The notes under the pieces were generated by a model. The model searched no databases. It was not told the DNA's origin and saw only the letters and a list, made by a program, of their open reading frames with translations. A stretch of DNA of 64,000 nucleotides from Streptomyces sp. Root431 (GTDB lineage Bacteria > Actinomycetota > Actinomycetes > Streptomycetales > Streptomycetaceae), in NCBI RefSeq assembly GCF_001426585.1, contig NZ_LMEI01000012.1, forward strand, positions 240,962 through 304,961, in the 5' to 3' direction. Below are positions 18,019-25,359 of the stretch, piece after piece. Both the position numbers and the translations under genes were made by a program. Position 1 is the first letter of the stretch, and each line of letters begins with the position of its first letter.

Positions 18019-18049
18019 CGCCCCCGGGGCTTCGCGCACCCTGACGGGC

Positions 18050-18697
18050 ATGGAAGAACCGAAGTACCGGATCCGGGCGCTCCACACCCCGGACACCGTC
18101 ACCGTCTACCAGGCGTACCGCCCGGAGATCGGCCTGCCCGCCGCCCGCGACGGTCGATTCCCGGCCGCGTGGAAGCGGGACCGGATGACGTGGATCAAGC
18201 CGTCGTTCCTGTGGATGATGTACCGCTGCGGCTGGGGCCTCAAGGAGGGCCAGGAGACGGTCCTCGCCGTGGAGATCACCCGCGAGGGCTTCGAGTGGGC
18301 CCTGCGGAACTCCTGCCTCTCGCACTACGTACGCGGCCACCACCCCGACCAGGCCTCCTGGAAGCGGCAGTTGGGGCAGTCACCGGCCCGCGTCCAGTGG
18401 GACCCGGAGCGCGACCTGCACCTGCGACCGCTCCCGTACCGCTCGCTCCAGCTCGGCCTGTCGGGCGAGGCCTCCCGGCGGTACGCGGACGAGTGGACGG
18501 TCTCCGTCACGGACGTGACCCCGCTCGCCCACGACGTCCACGCGCTGGTCCGCGCGGGCGACCTGGCCGGCGCCGGCCGGCTCCTGCCCCGGGAGGAGCC
18601 GTACCCGACACCCGAGGGGCTCCTGGCCCACCTCCTGGTTCAGGAACCGGCCACCGAGACCGAGAAGTTGAAGTCGCCGGTGCCGAGCGTCCCGTAG
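18050..18697 (+). CDS. DUF4291 domain protein
   Basis: A 215-residue protein matching DUF4291 over most of its length: YRIRALHTPDTVTVYQAYRP, RMTWIKPSFLWMMYRCGWG, VLAVEITREGFEWAL and RVQWDPERDL. The family is widespread, cytoplasmic and of unknown function. The 3' end overlaps the convergent reductase gene by 58 bases, so the last 19 residues are coded on both strands. That overlap could cause antisense effects. The start ATG is the first Met. Confidence 0.85.
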   Translation: MEEPKYRIRALHTPDTVTVYQAYRPEIGLPAARDGRFPAAWKRDRMTWIKPSFLWMMYRCGWGLKEGQETVLAVEITREGFEWALRNSCLSHYVRGHHPDQASWKRQLGQSPARVQWDPERDLHLRPLPYRSLQLGLSGEASRRYADEWTVSVTDVTPLAHDVHALVRAGDLAGAGRLLPREEPYPTPEGLLAHLLVQEPATETEKLKSPVPSVP

Positions 18698-19293
18698 AGG
18701 CGCAGCCACAGCTGCACGAGCTGCTCGGCGGCCCTGGCGCTCGTCAGGTCGCCGAGGTCCCGGATCCGGTCGGCGGGCCAGCCGAAGGAGCGGAGCAGCT
18801 CCGCGACCACGGCCTTCGCGGCCTCGTCGTCGCCGCTGAGGAAGACGTCGTGGAGGCCCGGCACCCGGCCGGGGTCGACCATCACCGTGTTGTTCATGGT
18901 GTTGAGCGTCTTGACGACGCGGGTCTCCGGGAACGCCTTCTGGAGGTGCTCGGCGACGCTGCGACCGTCGGGCATGCCGACCTTGGGCGGGAAGCCCTCC
19001 GAGAAGTCGAGCGCGTTGGACACGTCGACGAGGACCTTGCCGCGGAGGTTCTCCGCGCCCGCGGCCTCCAGGACGGCGAGGGAGACGAGCCCGCCCGTCG
19101 CGTTCACCACCAGCTCGGCGGGGCCCGCCGCGTCGGCGAAGGTGCCGTGCCCGCCGCCGTACTCCGCGGCCCACTTCACGGCCTCGGCGTTGTCCGCGGT
19201 GCGGGAACCCAGGGTGACCTCGTGCCCCAGCGAGACGAGCTTTCCGGCGAGCCGACGACCGACCTCGCCCGTTCCCAGTACGGCGATCCTCAT
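18640..19293 (-). CDS. NADPH-dependent F420 reductase-like / NAD(P)-binding protein
   Basis: A 217-residue single-domain Rossmann protein: MRIAVLGTGEVGRRLAGKLV (GxGxxG), an NADP-preferring LGSRT after strand two, then VDVSNALDFSEGFPPKVG and VVKTLNTMNNTVMVDPGRVP. This is the pattern of the F420-dependent NADP reductase-like family, which passes hydride between NADP and F420 or acts on other substrates. F420 binding cannot be read from sequence alone. It overlaps the convergent DUF4291 gene at its 3' end. Confidence 0.82.
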   Translation of the reverse strand: MRIAVLGTGEVGRRLAGKLVSLGHEVTLGSRTADNAEAVKWAAEYGGGHGTFADAAGPAELVVNATGGLVSLAVLEAAGAENLRGKVLVDVSNALDFSEGFPPKVGMPDGRSVAEHLQKAFPETRVVKTLNTMNNTVMVDPGRVPGLHDVFLSGDDEAAKAVVAELLRSFGWPADRIRDLGDLTSARAAEQLVQLWLRLYGTLGTGDFNFSVSVAGS

Positions 19294-19343
19294 GACGTGC
19301 GCTCTCCTCGGTGTCCGAAAACCAACGACCCGGCGGCCCGACC

Positions 19344-19967
19344 CTACGACGCCGAGGGCGCCTTCGGTGGCCCGAACCGTCCCGCGTCGTCCCGTACTCG
19401 CGCGTGCAGGTGCATGTCGTGCCGGCCGTCGTCATGGACGGCTGCGCTCCGCTTGGTTCCCTCCCATGCGTAACCGGAAGCCAGGGCGACCCGGCAGGAG
19501 GCCTCGTTACGGGTCGAGTGGTCCAGCTCAAGGCGGTGGAACCCGATGTCGTCCAGGGCCCACGCGCTGAGCGCCCTCAGGGCGCGGGAGGCGACCCGCG
19601 CGCCCCGCGCGGCGGGGAGCACCCAGTACGCGCAGACGGCCAGGCCGTCGTCGAAGTCCATGCCGCGCAGCGCGATCCGGCCAAGGACCTCGCCGTCGGC
19701 GGCGGCGATCGCCCAGTGCCCGCCGCGCTCCCCCTCCCAGTCCCGGCGGTACCCCTCGAACCAGGCGCGGACCGCGTCCTCGGACGCGGGCCTGCGCGTG
19801 TGCCAGCGCCGGATCGCGGGGTCCTGGTAGGCGGCGAGGAAGACCGGGGCGTCGGCGTCGTCCCAGGGACGGAGCACCAGGCCGCCATCGGCGGCGAGTT
19901 CGGGCTGCGGGGAGCCGGCGATGGCACCGGCGGGGAGGGCGGGCTCCGTGGAGAATTCACGAGTCAT
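19344..19967 (-). CDS. GNAT-family N-acetyltransferase (RimJ/RimL type)
   Basis: A 207-residue acetyltransferase. LVLRPWDDADAPVFLAAYQD opens the fold, GRIALRGMDFDDGLAVCAYW is the central sheet, and VLPAARGARVASRALRALSA is the acetyl-CoA-binding motif A (a Q/RxxGxG/A variant). IGFHRLELDHSTRNEASCRV is the usual RimJ-like ending. The acceptor is unknown. The upstream 130 bases are an almost pure pyrimidine tract on the plus strand, which supplies a purine-rich leader with AAAGGA before the ATG. Confidence 0.87.
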   Translation of the reverse strand: MTREFSTEPALPAGAIAGSPQPELAADGGLVLRPWDDADAPVFLAAYQDPAIRRWHTRRPASEDAVRAWFEGYRRDWEGERGGHWAIAAADGEVLGRIALRGMDFDDGLAVCAYWVLPAARGARVASRALRALSAWALDDIGFHRLELDHSTRNEASCRVALASGYAWEGTKRSAAVHDDGRHDMHLHARVRDDAGRFGPPKAPSAS

Positions 19968-19968
19968 G

Positions 19969-20096
19969 GCCCCATCCTTTCCTCCCCATCCTTTCCTCCC
20001 CGCCCGACCCTCCCCGCCCGTCCTCCTCGCCCGTCCTCCTCGCCCTTCCTCCCCGTCCTTTCCTCCCGGCCCTCGCCTTGCCGCCCTCCCCTCGGC
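19969..20096. repeat. Polypyrimidine/polypurine tract
   Basis: On the plus strand this gap is made of C and T with a few G, in short tandem units (CATCCTTTCCTCCC twice, CGTCCTCCTCGCC twice). Such tracts can form triplex DNA. It also forms the 5' leader of the acetyltransferase on the minus strand. Confidence 0.6.
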
Positions 20097-20097
20097 G

Positions 20098-20454
20098 TCA
20101 CCCGAGGCTCCGCACGATCTCCCCCATCACCCCTTTCCAGTGGGCGCGTTGCCGCTCGCGCTCCTCGGCGCTCGCCATGTGCTCCTGATGGAAGCGGAGG
20201 ACGGTCCGGTCGTCGCCCGCCGGGGTGACCGCGACCTGGAGGACGGTCTCGCCGTACGACAGGCGGACCCGGTCACGGGGCCGGAGGCTGCGGAGGGCGG
20301 GGTCGCCGTCGGCGGGGAGCGCGGCGCCGGGTCCGAGCCAGAGGGCCAGGCCCTCGGGGCTCACGAGGAAGTCCCAGACGGCCGCGACGGGCAGGGGCAG
20401 GGTCCTGGAGACGCCGATCTCCCAGCCGGCGTCCCGCGTCAGTCCCACGGGCAT
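20098..20454 (-). CDS. SRPBCC-family protein (AHSA1-like)
   Basis: A 118-residue START/Bet v1-like domain protein: VSRTLPLPVAAVWDFLVSPE and LALWLGPGA, then RDRVRLSYGETVLQVAVTPA and the closing helix HWKGVMGEIVRSLG. The AHSA1-like group binds hydrophobic ligands or partner proteins; no specific ligand is evident. The start ATG shares one base with the stop of the upstream CGNR gene (TGATG), so the two form an operon with coupled translation. Confidence 0.85.
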   Translation of the reverse strand: MPVGLTRDAGWEIGVSRTLPLPVAAVWDFLVSPEGLALWLGPGAALPADGDPALRSLRPRDRVRLSYGETVLQVAVTPAGDDRTVLRFHQEHMASAEERERQRAHWKGVMGEIVRSLG

Positions 20455-21074
20455 CACGGTTCCCCTTCCGAAGGGGTACGGGCACGGTGCGCCCGCACCT
20501 TGTGGCGGTTGCCGCACCGTTCCATCGAGCACCAGCGGCGGCGCCCCGGGCGCGAGGTGTCGGCGAAGAGCAGGGCGCAGTCGTCCGCGCCGCAGACGCG
20601 GATCCGGTCGGCGTACGGGCCGGTCAGGAGCTCGACCGCGTCCTGGGCGACCGTGGCCAGGAGCCGGGTCCCGGTGGCTCCGGGGGCCCAGGCGCGGGTG
20701 CCGTCCGGGCGGATCACGGCCGCGAGCGGCGCTCCCGCGGCGGCCTCGTTGACCGCCGCCAGGTCCCCGGGGCCGTAGGCCTCTCCCCCGGCGCGCGCGA
20801 GGGCCAGCCGCCAGAGGGCGTCCCGTACCGTCCGCACGGCCGCCAGTTCGGCGGGCGTGACGGTCACGTCCGGGCCGGGGGCGAGGCGGCAGTCCCTGAT
20901 CCAGTCGTGGAGCCCCCGGACGTCGTCGAGGACTTCGTACCGGGCGGCGACGGGGCCGGGGCCTCCGGTGAGGAGCAGCTCCAGGCACAGCGCCCCGGCG
21001 TCGAAGTGGAACCTCTGTCCGTCGCGGTGCTGGAGCGTCATTCCCGGGCGTGTTCCGGTGGCGGCCTGAGTCAC
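20454..21074 (-). CDS. CGNR zinc-finger protein with ABATE domain
   Basis: About 206 residues. The N-terminal ABATE-type domain has HFDAGALCLELLLTG. The C-terminal zinc finger is RVCGADDCALLFADTSRPGR and RRWCSMERCGNRHKVRAHR, with the CGNR signature. Proteins of this class are thought to be stress-linked transcription factors. I chose GTG 21074 because TATACT lies six bases upstream, which fits a leaderless message; an ATG at 21041 is the alternative. It is divergent from a VOC gene and likely controls both. Confidence 0.85.
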   Translation of the reverse strand: MTQAATGTRPGMTLQHRDGQRFHFDAGALCLELLLTGGPGPVAARYEVLDDVRGLHDWIRDCRLAPGPDVTVTPAELAAVRTVRDALWRLALARAGGEAYGPGDLAAVNEAAAGAPLAAVIRPDGTRAWAPGATGTRLLATVAQDAVELLTGPYADRIRVCGADDCALLFADTSRPGRRRWCSMERCGNRHKVRAHRARTPSEGEP

Positions 21075-21095
21075 GTAACCAGTATAAGTAGTTAC
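21075..21095. promoter_or_regulatory. Divergent leaderless promoters under one palindrome
   Basis: The 21-base spacer between the two start codons is an imperfect palindrome with arms GTAAC and GTTAC. Plus-strand TATAAG (21083-21088) ends seven bases before the VOC ATG. Minus-strand TATACT (21086-21081) ends six bases before the CGNR GTG. Both messages would be leaderless. A regulator bound here would block both promoters. Confidence 0.6.
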
Positions 21096-21563
21096 ATGAC
21101 TGCGCTCCAGTGGAAGCTCGTGATCGACTGCTCCGACCCGCACGCCCAGGCAGCGTTCTGGGCAGCCGCGCTCCGGTACCTGGAAGAGGACCACAGCGCC
21201 CTCGTCGAGCAGCTGCTCGGCGCGGGGGCCGTCCCCGCGGACCAGACCGCCACCGTCCACCCCGGTACGCCCGAGGAACGCCTCGGCTGGCGCACCCTCG
21301 CCGCCGTCCGCCACCCGGACGACCCCAAGGACCCGGTCAACGGCGCGGGCCTCGGCCGCCGGATCCTCTTCCAGCAGGTCCCCGAGCCGAAGACCGTCAA
21401 GAACCGCGTCCACGTCGACGTCCACGCCGAGCCCGGCACCCGCGACACCGAGGTGACCCGCCTGGAGGGACTGGGCGCCACGGTCCTGCGCCGGGTGGCG
21501 GAGCAGGGCGGGTCGTGGGTGGTGATGGCGGACCCGGAGGGGAACGAATTCTGCGTGCAGTGA
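21096..21563 (+). CDS. VOC-family (glyoxalase-like) protein
   Basis: A 155-residue single-copy vicinal-oxygen-chelate domain: MTALQWKLVIDCSDPHAQAA, with the family opening of strand plus DP/AxFW, then NRVHVDVHAEPGTRDTEVTR and WVVMADPEGNEFCV at the end. It is of the glyoxalase-like domain 6 kind. The metal and substrate are not predictable. There is no ribosome site before the ATG, which agrees with the leaderless promoter seen upstream. Confidence 0.87.
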   Translation: MTALQWKLVIDCSDPHAQAAFWAAALRYLEEDHSALVEQLLGAGAVPADQTATVHPGTPEERLGWRTLAAVRHPDDPKDPVNGAGLGRRILFQQVPEPKTVKNRVHVDVHAEPGTRDTEVTRLEGLGATVLRRVAEQGGSWVVMADPEGNEFCVQ

Positions 21564-21567
21564 GGAA

Positions 21568-21611
21568 GTGACTGCCGGGTGGGGTGGGGTCCCCACCCCA
21601 CCCGCAGTCAC
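21568..21611. terminator. Bidirectional terminator between VOC and RNHCP genes
   Basis: GTGACTGCCGGGTGGGGTGG and its complement CCACCCCACCCGCAGTCAC form a long stem with one bulge and a small loop. It starts four bases after the VOC stop and ends four bases before the RNHCP stop. Confidence 0.8.
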
Positions 21612-21615
21612 ACGC

Positions 21616-22044
21616 TCACAAGGTGAGCAGCGCCTCGTGCGCGGCACCCGGGACGCCCGGGTCCCGCAACGGCCGCAGAGCGAGCCGCATCAGGGCCAGG
21701 GCGTTGTCGTCCCCGGCGATCCGGTTGACGCTCAACTCACCGCAGGACAGGCACTCGTGGACGATCATCCACTCGCCGTCCGGGCGCACGGAGACGCTCA
21801 GCGCCACCATCCGCCCATGGCAGTCCGCGTCCCGGTCACCCGGCACCCGGCGGTCCACGTGCAGGCTGACCAGGCAGTTCGGGCAGTGGTTGCGGTGGGC
21901 GGTGCCGGGCGCGGACAGGGACACGTCGAGCCGGCACCCGGCGCACCGGAAGTCGTGCGACCGGTGATGCCGCCCCTGCCCGTGGAGCACGTCCTTGCGC
22001 CGCTGGGCGACGCGGCGGACCCGGGCGTTCTTGCGCCGCGCCAT
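21616..22044 (-). CDS. RNHCP-domain protein (second of tandem pair)
   Basis: A 142-residue protein with a basic N-terminal helix (MARRKNARVRRVAQRRKDVL) and an RNHCP domain: FRCAGCRLDVSLSAPGTAHR, then RNHCPNCLVSLHVD, and a second Cys pair ECLSCGEL. The four CxxC-type pairs suggest structural zinc. The family name comes from the RNHCP motif and its function is unknown. The ATG follows the stop of the paralogous upstream gene by one base, so the two are co-translated. Confidence 0.85.
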   Translation of the reverse strand: MARRKNARVRRVAQRRKDVLHGQGRHHRSHDFRCAGCRLDVSLSAPGTAHRNHCPNCLVSLHVDRRVPGDRDADCHGRMVALSVSVRPDGEWMIVHECLSCGELSVNRIAGDDNALALMRLALRPLRDPGVPGAAHEALLTL

Positions 22045-22045
22045 G

Positions 22046-22393
22046 TCACAGCTCCCCGAACGCTTCGAGCGGGAAGGGTGGTTGCGCGAGCGGCCGGACA
22101 GCCATCCGCATCAGGATGAGCCGGTTGTCGTCCTCGGCGACGGGGCTGGAGGTCAGCTCGTCGCAGCGGACGCACCGGTGGATCACCCGCCAGTCGCCGT
22201 TGCGGAGCACGGCGATGGAGATGGGCGTCATCCGGGCGGCGCACTCGCTGGGCCCGCCGTCGACGTGGTCGACGACGTGCCGAGAGTGCAGGCAGGACGG
22301 GCAGTGGTTGCGCCGCGGCCCGTCGGCGGGGTGGGCGTGGACGGTCAGACCGCACCACACGCAGAGGAAGGTGTCGATGGAGGTGATGGGCAC
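22046..22393 (-). CDS. RNHCP-domain protein (first of tandem pair)
   Basis: A 115-residue paralogue of the next gene but without the basic N-terminal helix: TFLCVWCGLTVHAHPADGPR, RRNHCPSCLHSRHVVDHVDG and HRCVRCDEL. All Cys pairs are kept. GTG 22393 has a good AAGGAG site eight bases upstream. A short leader reading frame lies about 70 bases upstream. The function is unknown; the pair probably acts as two related zinc-binding proteins. Confidence 0.83.
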   Translation of the reverse strand: MPITSIDTFLCVWCGLTVHAHPADGPRRNHCPSCLHSRHVVDHVDGGPSECAARMTPISIAVLRNGDWRVIHRCVRCDELTSSPVAEDDNRLILMRMAVRPLAQPPFPLEAFGEL

Positions 22394-22459
22394 CCGGGGG
22401 CTCCTTGCTGAGGAATCGTCGATAACAGCAGGAGTCGGCCGAGCGGCCTCGGAGTACGG

Positions 22460-22504
22460 CTACGCGGTGGTGCGTCGAGGCGCGCTCGGCGCGGGCCGGG
22501 GCAT
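22460..22504 (-). CDS. Possible leader peptide upstream of RNHCP genes
   Basis: A 14-codon frame (MPRPAPSAPRRTTA, stop TAG) begins with ATG 22504 after AGGG at a spacing of six bases. It lies in the 250-base gap upstream of the RNHCP pair. A Pro/Arg-rich leader would suit ribosome-stalling control, but a frame this short can easily arise by chance. Confidence 0.2.
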   Translation of the reverse strand: MPRPAPSAPRRTTA

Positions 22505-22644
22505 ACAACACCCTCTCTAAGGGGCAGGGCCGGGCGGGTCGGGCCGAGGGAGGCGGGACCGGACCGGGAACGCACGGACGGAAGACCCTCCGAAACTACG
22601 ACCCCAGCGCCCCGACCCGCCACCGCTTTTCCGTGCGTACGGTG

Positions 22645-23151
22645 TCACGGCCGCCGCACCTCGTAGAGGAAGCAGCCGTACTCGACGGCCCGTACGTGCA
22701 CGAGGGCGACGGCCGGATCGGCGAAGGCCTCGGCGAACGCCCGCTCCACCTCCTCACCGGCGGCCTCGGACAGCTCCAGCAGCCGCCCTCCGACGATCCG
22801 CCCCGCCGCGTCGTACCGCCGGACGGCCCGCAGGACGCCGGCGCGCACGAAGGGGTACGCCTCCGAGGGCGCGGGTCCGCCGCACTCCTCGGCGTGTACG
22901 AAGACGGGCCCCTGCTCGTCGTACGCCCCGGGGTCGACCCCGGCGTCGGCGGCCCAGCGCCGCAGCGGGGCGTACGACACGAGGGCGATCCGCTCCCCGG
23001 CGCGGGCGGCCCGCAGACAGCAGCGCAGGGGACCGCCGTCCTCGGGGGCGACGAAGGGCCGGCACTCCCGCCCGGCGTCGTCGACGCGGCGCAACTCGGC
23101 GAGGACGGAAGAGGGGACGGGAAGAGGCAGGTACGTGGCAAGGAGGCTCAT
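22645..23151 (-). CDS. DUF1203 domain protein
   Basis: A 168-residue protein matching DUF1203: LRCCLRAARAGERIALVSYA, DEQGPVFVHAEECGGP, YPFVRAGVLRAVRRYDAAGR and VALVHVRAVEYGCFLYEVRR. The function is unknown and no signal peptide is seen. I chose ATG 23151 (MSLLATYLPL), preceded by AGGAGG-like purines; the frame is open upstream to 23427 but that part lies in the non-coding repeat and is not protein-like. Confidence 0.85.
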   Translation of the reverse strand: MSLLATYLPLPVPSSVLAELRRVDDAGRECRPFVAPEDGGPLRCCLRAARAGERIALVSYAPLRRWAADAGVDPGAYDEQGPVFVHAEECGGPAPSEAYPFVRAGVLRAVRRYDAAGRIVGGRLLELSEAAGEEVERAFAEAFADPAVALVHVRAVEYGCFLYEVRRP

Positions 23152-23245
23152 GCCCCCAGGTTCACGCGCGACCAAGGCGCCCTGCTGGCGGAATTCGGAC
23201 GAGGAGCTGGGGGGGGGAGGTTTCCGAGGCACCGGGGGCGGGCGG

Positions 23246-23605
23246 TTCTCGCGGGCTTCTGGTGGGACCGCCCTCTTTCCGAGAGTCGCAGCTTCCACCA
23301 CCGCGTCAAGGGCAAGTCGGCTCCGCCGATGGCCTGCGGCCACCCTTGACCCGGCGCCGGAAGCTGCGCAACAACTCTCGGAGGGCGGTCCGGGGGCCGG
23401 GGTCACGCGGGGCTTCGGGCAGTCCACTGCGCCGTAGGCGAGTGGCGGGTGTGGGGGTGGGGGCTGGGTTCGCGGTCGGGGTCGGTGGGCCTCACCCGTG
23501 GCGCGTGGGTGCGCGGTCGTTGAATGGGGCAGCGGGGCGAGGCTTAGCGGGCGACGGCCGTCAGTTGGTGGGGATTCAGGCCCCGCTGATCACTCCCGGT
23601 GGGGG
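23246..23605 (+). repeat. Left copy of a non-coding inverted duplication
   Basis: About 360 bases that recur in reverse orientation at 23851-24154. Shared blocks include CGCGGGGCTTCGGGCAGTCC, GGGCCTCACCCGTGGCGCGT and GCGAGGCTTAGCG, separated by variable bases. This copy has an extra 50-60 bases with its own nested hairpins (GTCAAGGG with CCCTTGAC, and GCAGCTTCC with GGAAGCTGC). Substitutions between the copies show no third-base preference in the frame that stays open in both, so it is not coding. Confidence 0.85.
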
Positions 23606-23850
23606 GAGAAGGCGACCACCGGCGGACCGGACTTCGCACCAGAGCCGCCCAGTCGGGGAGGCAAGGAGTCGACCTCGCCCAACGGCAAAGCGAGTTGAGG
23701 CATGTCCCGCTCCCACAGAGGAGACGCGAGGCGTGAGGCGAGTCATTCGTACAGATCGATCATCGAGGGAAGGCGAAAGGACTGCCCTTGCGGCATTCCC
23801 GGCCCCGGTTACCCGGAGTATCTGCACGTTAAGCATGCCCGGCACGCCTC
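23606..23850. other. Unique spacer between the inverted copies
   Basis: About 245 bases separate the two arms. I see no supported gene, no good Shine-Dalgarno site and no transposase remnant. The base composition is slightly less GC-rich than the arms (for example AGTCATTCGTACAGATCGAT near 23740). Confidence 0.5.
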
Positions 23851-24154
23851 CACCCACCGGGAATGACCAGCGGGGCCTGAGTCCCGGCCAGGCGACGACC
23901 GTTCGACGCTAAGCCTCGCCCGGCTGCCCCATTCAACTGCCGCGCACCCACGCGCCACGGGTGAGGCCCACTCGCCCCCGCCGCGAACCCACCCCCCACC
24001 CCCACACCCGCCACCCGCCAACGGCGCAGTGGACTGCCCGAAGCCCCGCGTGGCCACGCCCCCCGGCCGCCCTCCGAGTGTGAAAAGGCGGCCTCCGCCG
24101 CCGGGTCAAGGGTGGCCGTCGGAAAGAGGGCGGCCGCACCAGAAGCCCGCGAAG
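23851..24154 (-). repeat. Right copy of the non-coding inverted duplication
   Basis: This is the reverse complement of the left copy, about 304 bases and collinear block by block. Like the left copy it contains a local hairpin with ends CCGCCCTC and GAGGGCGG. It ends 21 bases before the stop of the membrane-protein gene at 24175. Together the two copies occupy nearly all of the 1,023-base gap 23152-24174. Confidence 0.85.
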
Positions 24155-24174
24155 CAGGCCCACCCCCAGAGGCC

Positions 24175-25281
24175 CTACAACCTCCGCAGCACCTGCGCCT
24201 CCGCCCGTTCCACCGACGCCCTCCCGTGCACGTGCACCAGTGCCAGGTGGAAGAGGGACGGGGCCAGGGGGGCCCAGCGGTGGAGCCGTTCCGGGGAGAG
24301 GAGGTAGCGGGTGACGTCCGCCGTGCGGAACGGGACGTACTCGATCGTGCCGTGCTCCCAGCGGTCCGCGACGCCCCTGCCCATGCGGGCCTGGAGCTGC
24401 TCCCCCGTGAGGTCGGTGAGCCGGGCGTAGAAGTGCGCGCTCCAGTGGCGCTTGCTGACGTCCAGGACGAAGGCGAGGAGCGTGAGCGTGTACTCGTGCG
24501 GCTCGATCGCCAGCTCCTCGCGCATGCCCCGGCGGGCGACCGAGTGCAGGTCGGGGGCGTTGCGGCCGGCGGAGTCGATGTGGCGGGAGAGACCTTCGTT
24601 GACGGAGGAGTTCCACAGTCCCGGGGCCATCCGGACGCGGTCGCTGCGGCGGCTGACGACGAGCAGGTGGTCGGCGGTGACGACGGCGATGTTGGTGGCG
24701 AAGCTGCACTGGAGGAACGCGGGCGAGGTGAGCGGCGCGTCCGGGTCGAGGTAGCGCCCGCGCGGGGTCGTGCCGTCCGGGAGGCGGCGGTCGAGCTGCT
24801 GGGCGGCGAGGAAGGTGTAGTAGTCGGTGGGCCGCAGCCGCAGGTGGACCTCGGACTGCTCGTCGAGGGCCGAACGGGAGATCTCGACAGACTCGACGGC
24901 GTACCGGGGCCCGTTCCAGACGGGTCTGCGTTCCCCGGCCTCGGCGGCCCGGCTCTCCTCGGTCTCGATCTCGTCCCGCCACTCCACCATCTCGTCCGGC
25001 AACTCGGCGTCGCCTTCGAGGACTTGGACGTGGACGGATTCCGGAGCGATGGCCCGGTCGCCGTCGCCCTCGACGATCAGGGCGGGGGTGTGCAGCGGGC
25101 CGAGGGAGAACGCGGCCCAGGCACGGCCCGGCTCCTGCCGGTAGGTGAGGCTGCGGACGACGCCGGCGGAGCGGCGCCTGACCTTGAACCACAGGTCCTG
25201 GGTCCACTGCTGGAAGAGGGTCGCGAAGACGACGCCCAGGATGGCGCCGACGATTCCGTTGCCGAGGTCTATTCCGCTCAC
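24175..25281 (-). CDS. Membrane-anchored protein with possible degenerate Nudix domain
   Basis: A 368-residue protein of unknown function. Residues 8-28 (NGIVGAILGVVFATLFQQWT) form one membrane segment; the rest is soluble. Residues near 250-300 read SVARRGMREELAIEPHEYTL and LLAFVLDVSKRHWSAHFYAR, recalling a Nudix box (REExxxE) without the full metal-binding set. GTG 25281 has no ribosome site but follows a 32-bp perfect palindrome by five bases. Its codon use fits the region. A catalytic role is not claimed. Confidence 0.75.
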   Translation of the reverse strand: MSGIDLGNGIVGAILGVVFATLFQQWTQDLWFKVRRRSAGVVRSLTYRQEPGRAWAAFSLGPLHTPALIVEGDGDRAIAPESVHVQVLEGDAELPDEMVEWRDEIETEESRAAEAGERRPVWNGPRYAVESVEISRSALDEQSEVHLRLRPTDYYTFLAAQQLDRRLPDGTTPRGRYLDPDAPLTSPAFLQCSFATNIAVVTADHLLVVSRRSDRVRMAPGLWNSSVNEGLSRHIDSAGRNAPDLHSVARRGMREELAIEPHEYTLTLLAFVLDVSKRHWSAHFYARLTDLTGEQLQARMGRGVADRWEHGTIEYVPFRTADVTRYLLSPERLHRWAPLAPSLFHLALVHVHGRASVERAEAQVLRRL

Positions 25282-25286
25282 GGGGA

Positions 25287-25318
25287 GCAGGTTAGGTCAT
25301 GATCATGACCTAACCTGC
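25287..25318. promoter_or_regulatory. 32-bp perfect palindrome
   Basis: The half-site GCAGGTTAGGTCATGA is followed at once by its exact reverse complement, with no spacer. It ends five bases upstream of the GTG start of the membrane protein and 41 bases after the DUF397 stop. It could be an operator, a cruciform or a terminator for the upstream triad. The exact symmetry over 16 pairs, including AT-rich parts, argues for selection. Confidence 0.75.
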
Positions 25319-25359
25319 CGCCCGTGAAGGTCGCGCAACCATGCGACAACCGGCCCGAA

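Noticed and set aside
22460..22511. A longer frame (MLYAPARAER) leading into the RNHCP gene region
   Set aside because: It runs out of frame with the RNHCP protein and has no ribosome site. The well-placed GTG at 22393 explains the gene.
23262..24057. Small frames within the inverted duplication that give similar peptides (GPHPWRVGAR)
   Set aside because: The likeness follows from DNA identity. Differences are not biased to third positions and no ribosome sites are present.
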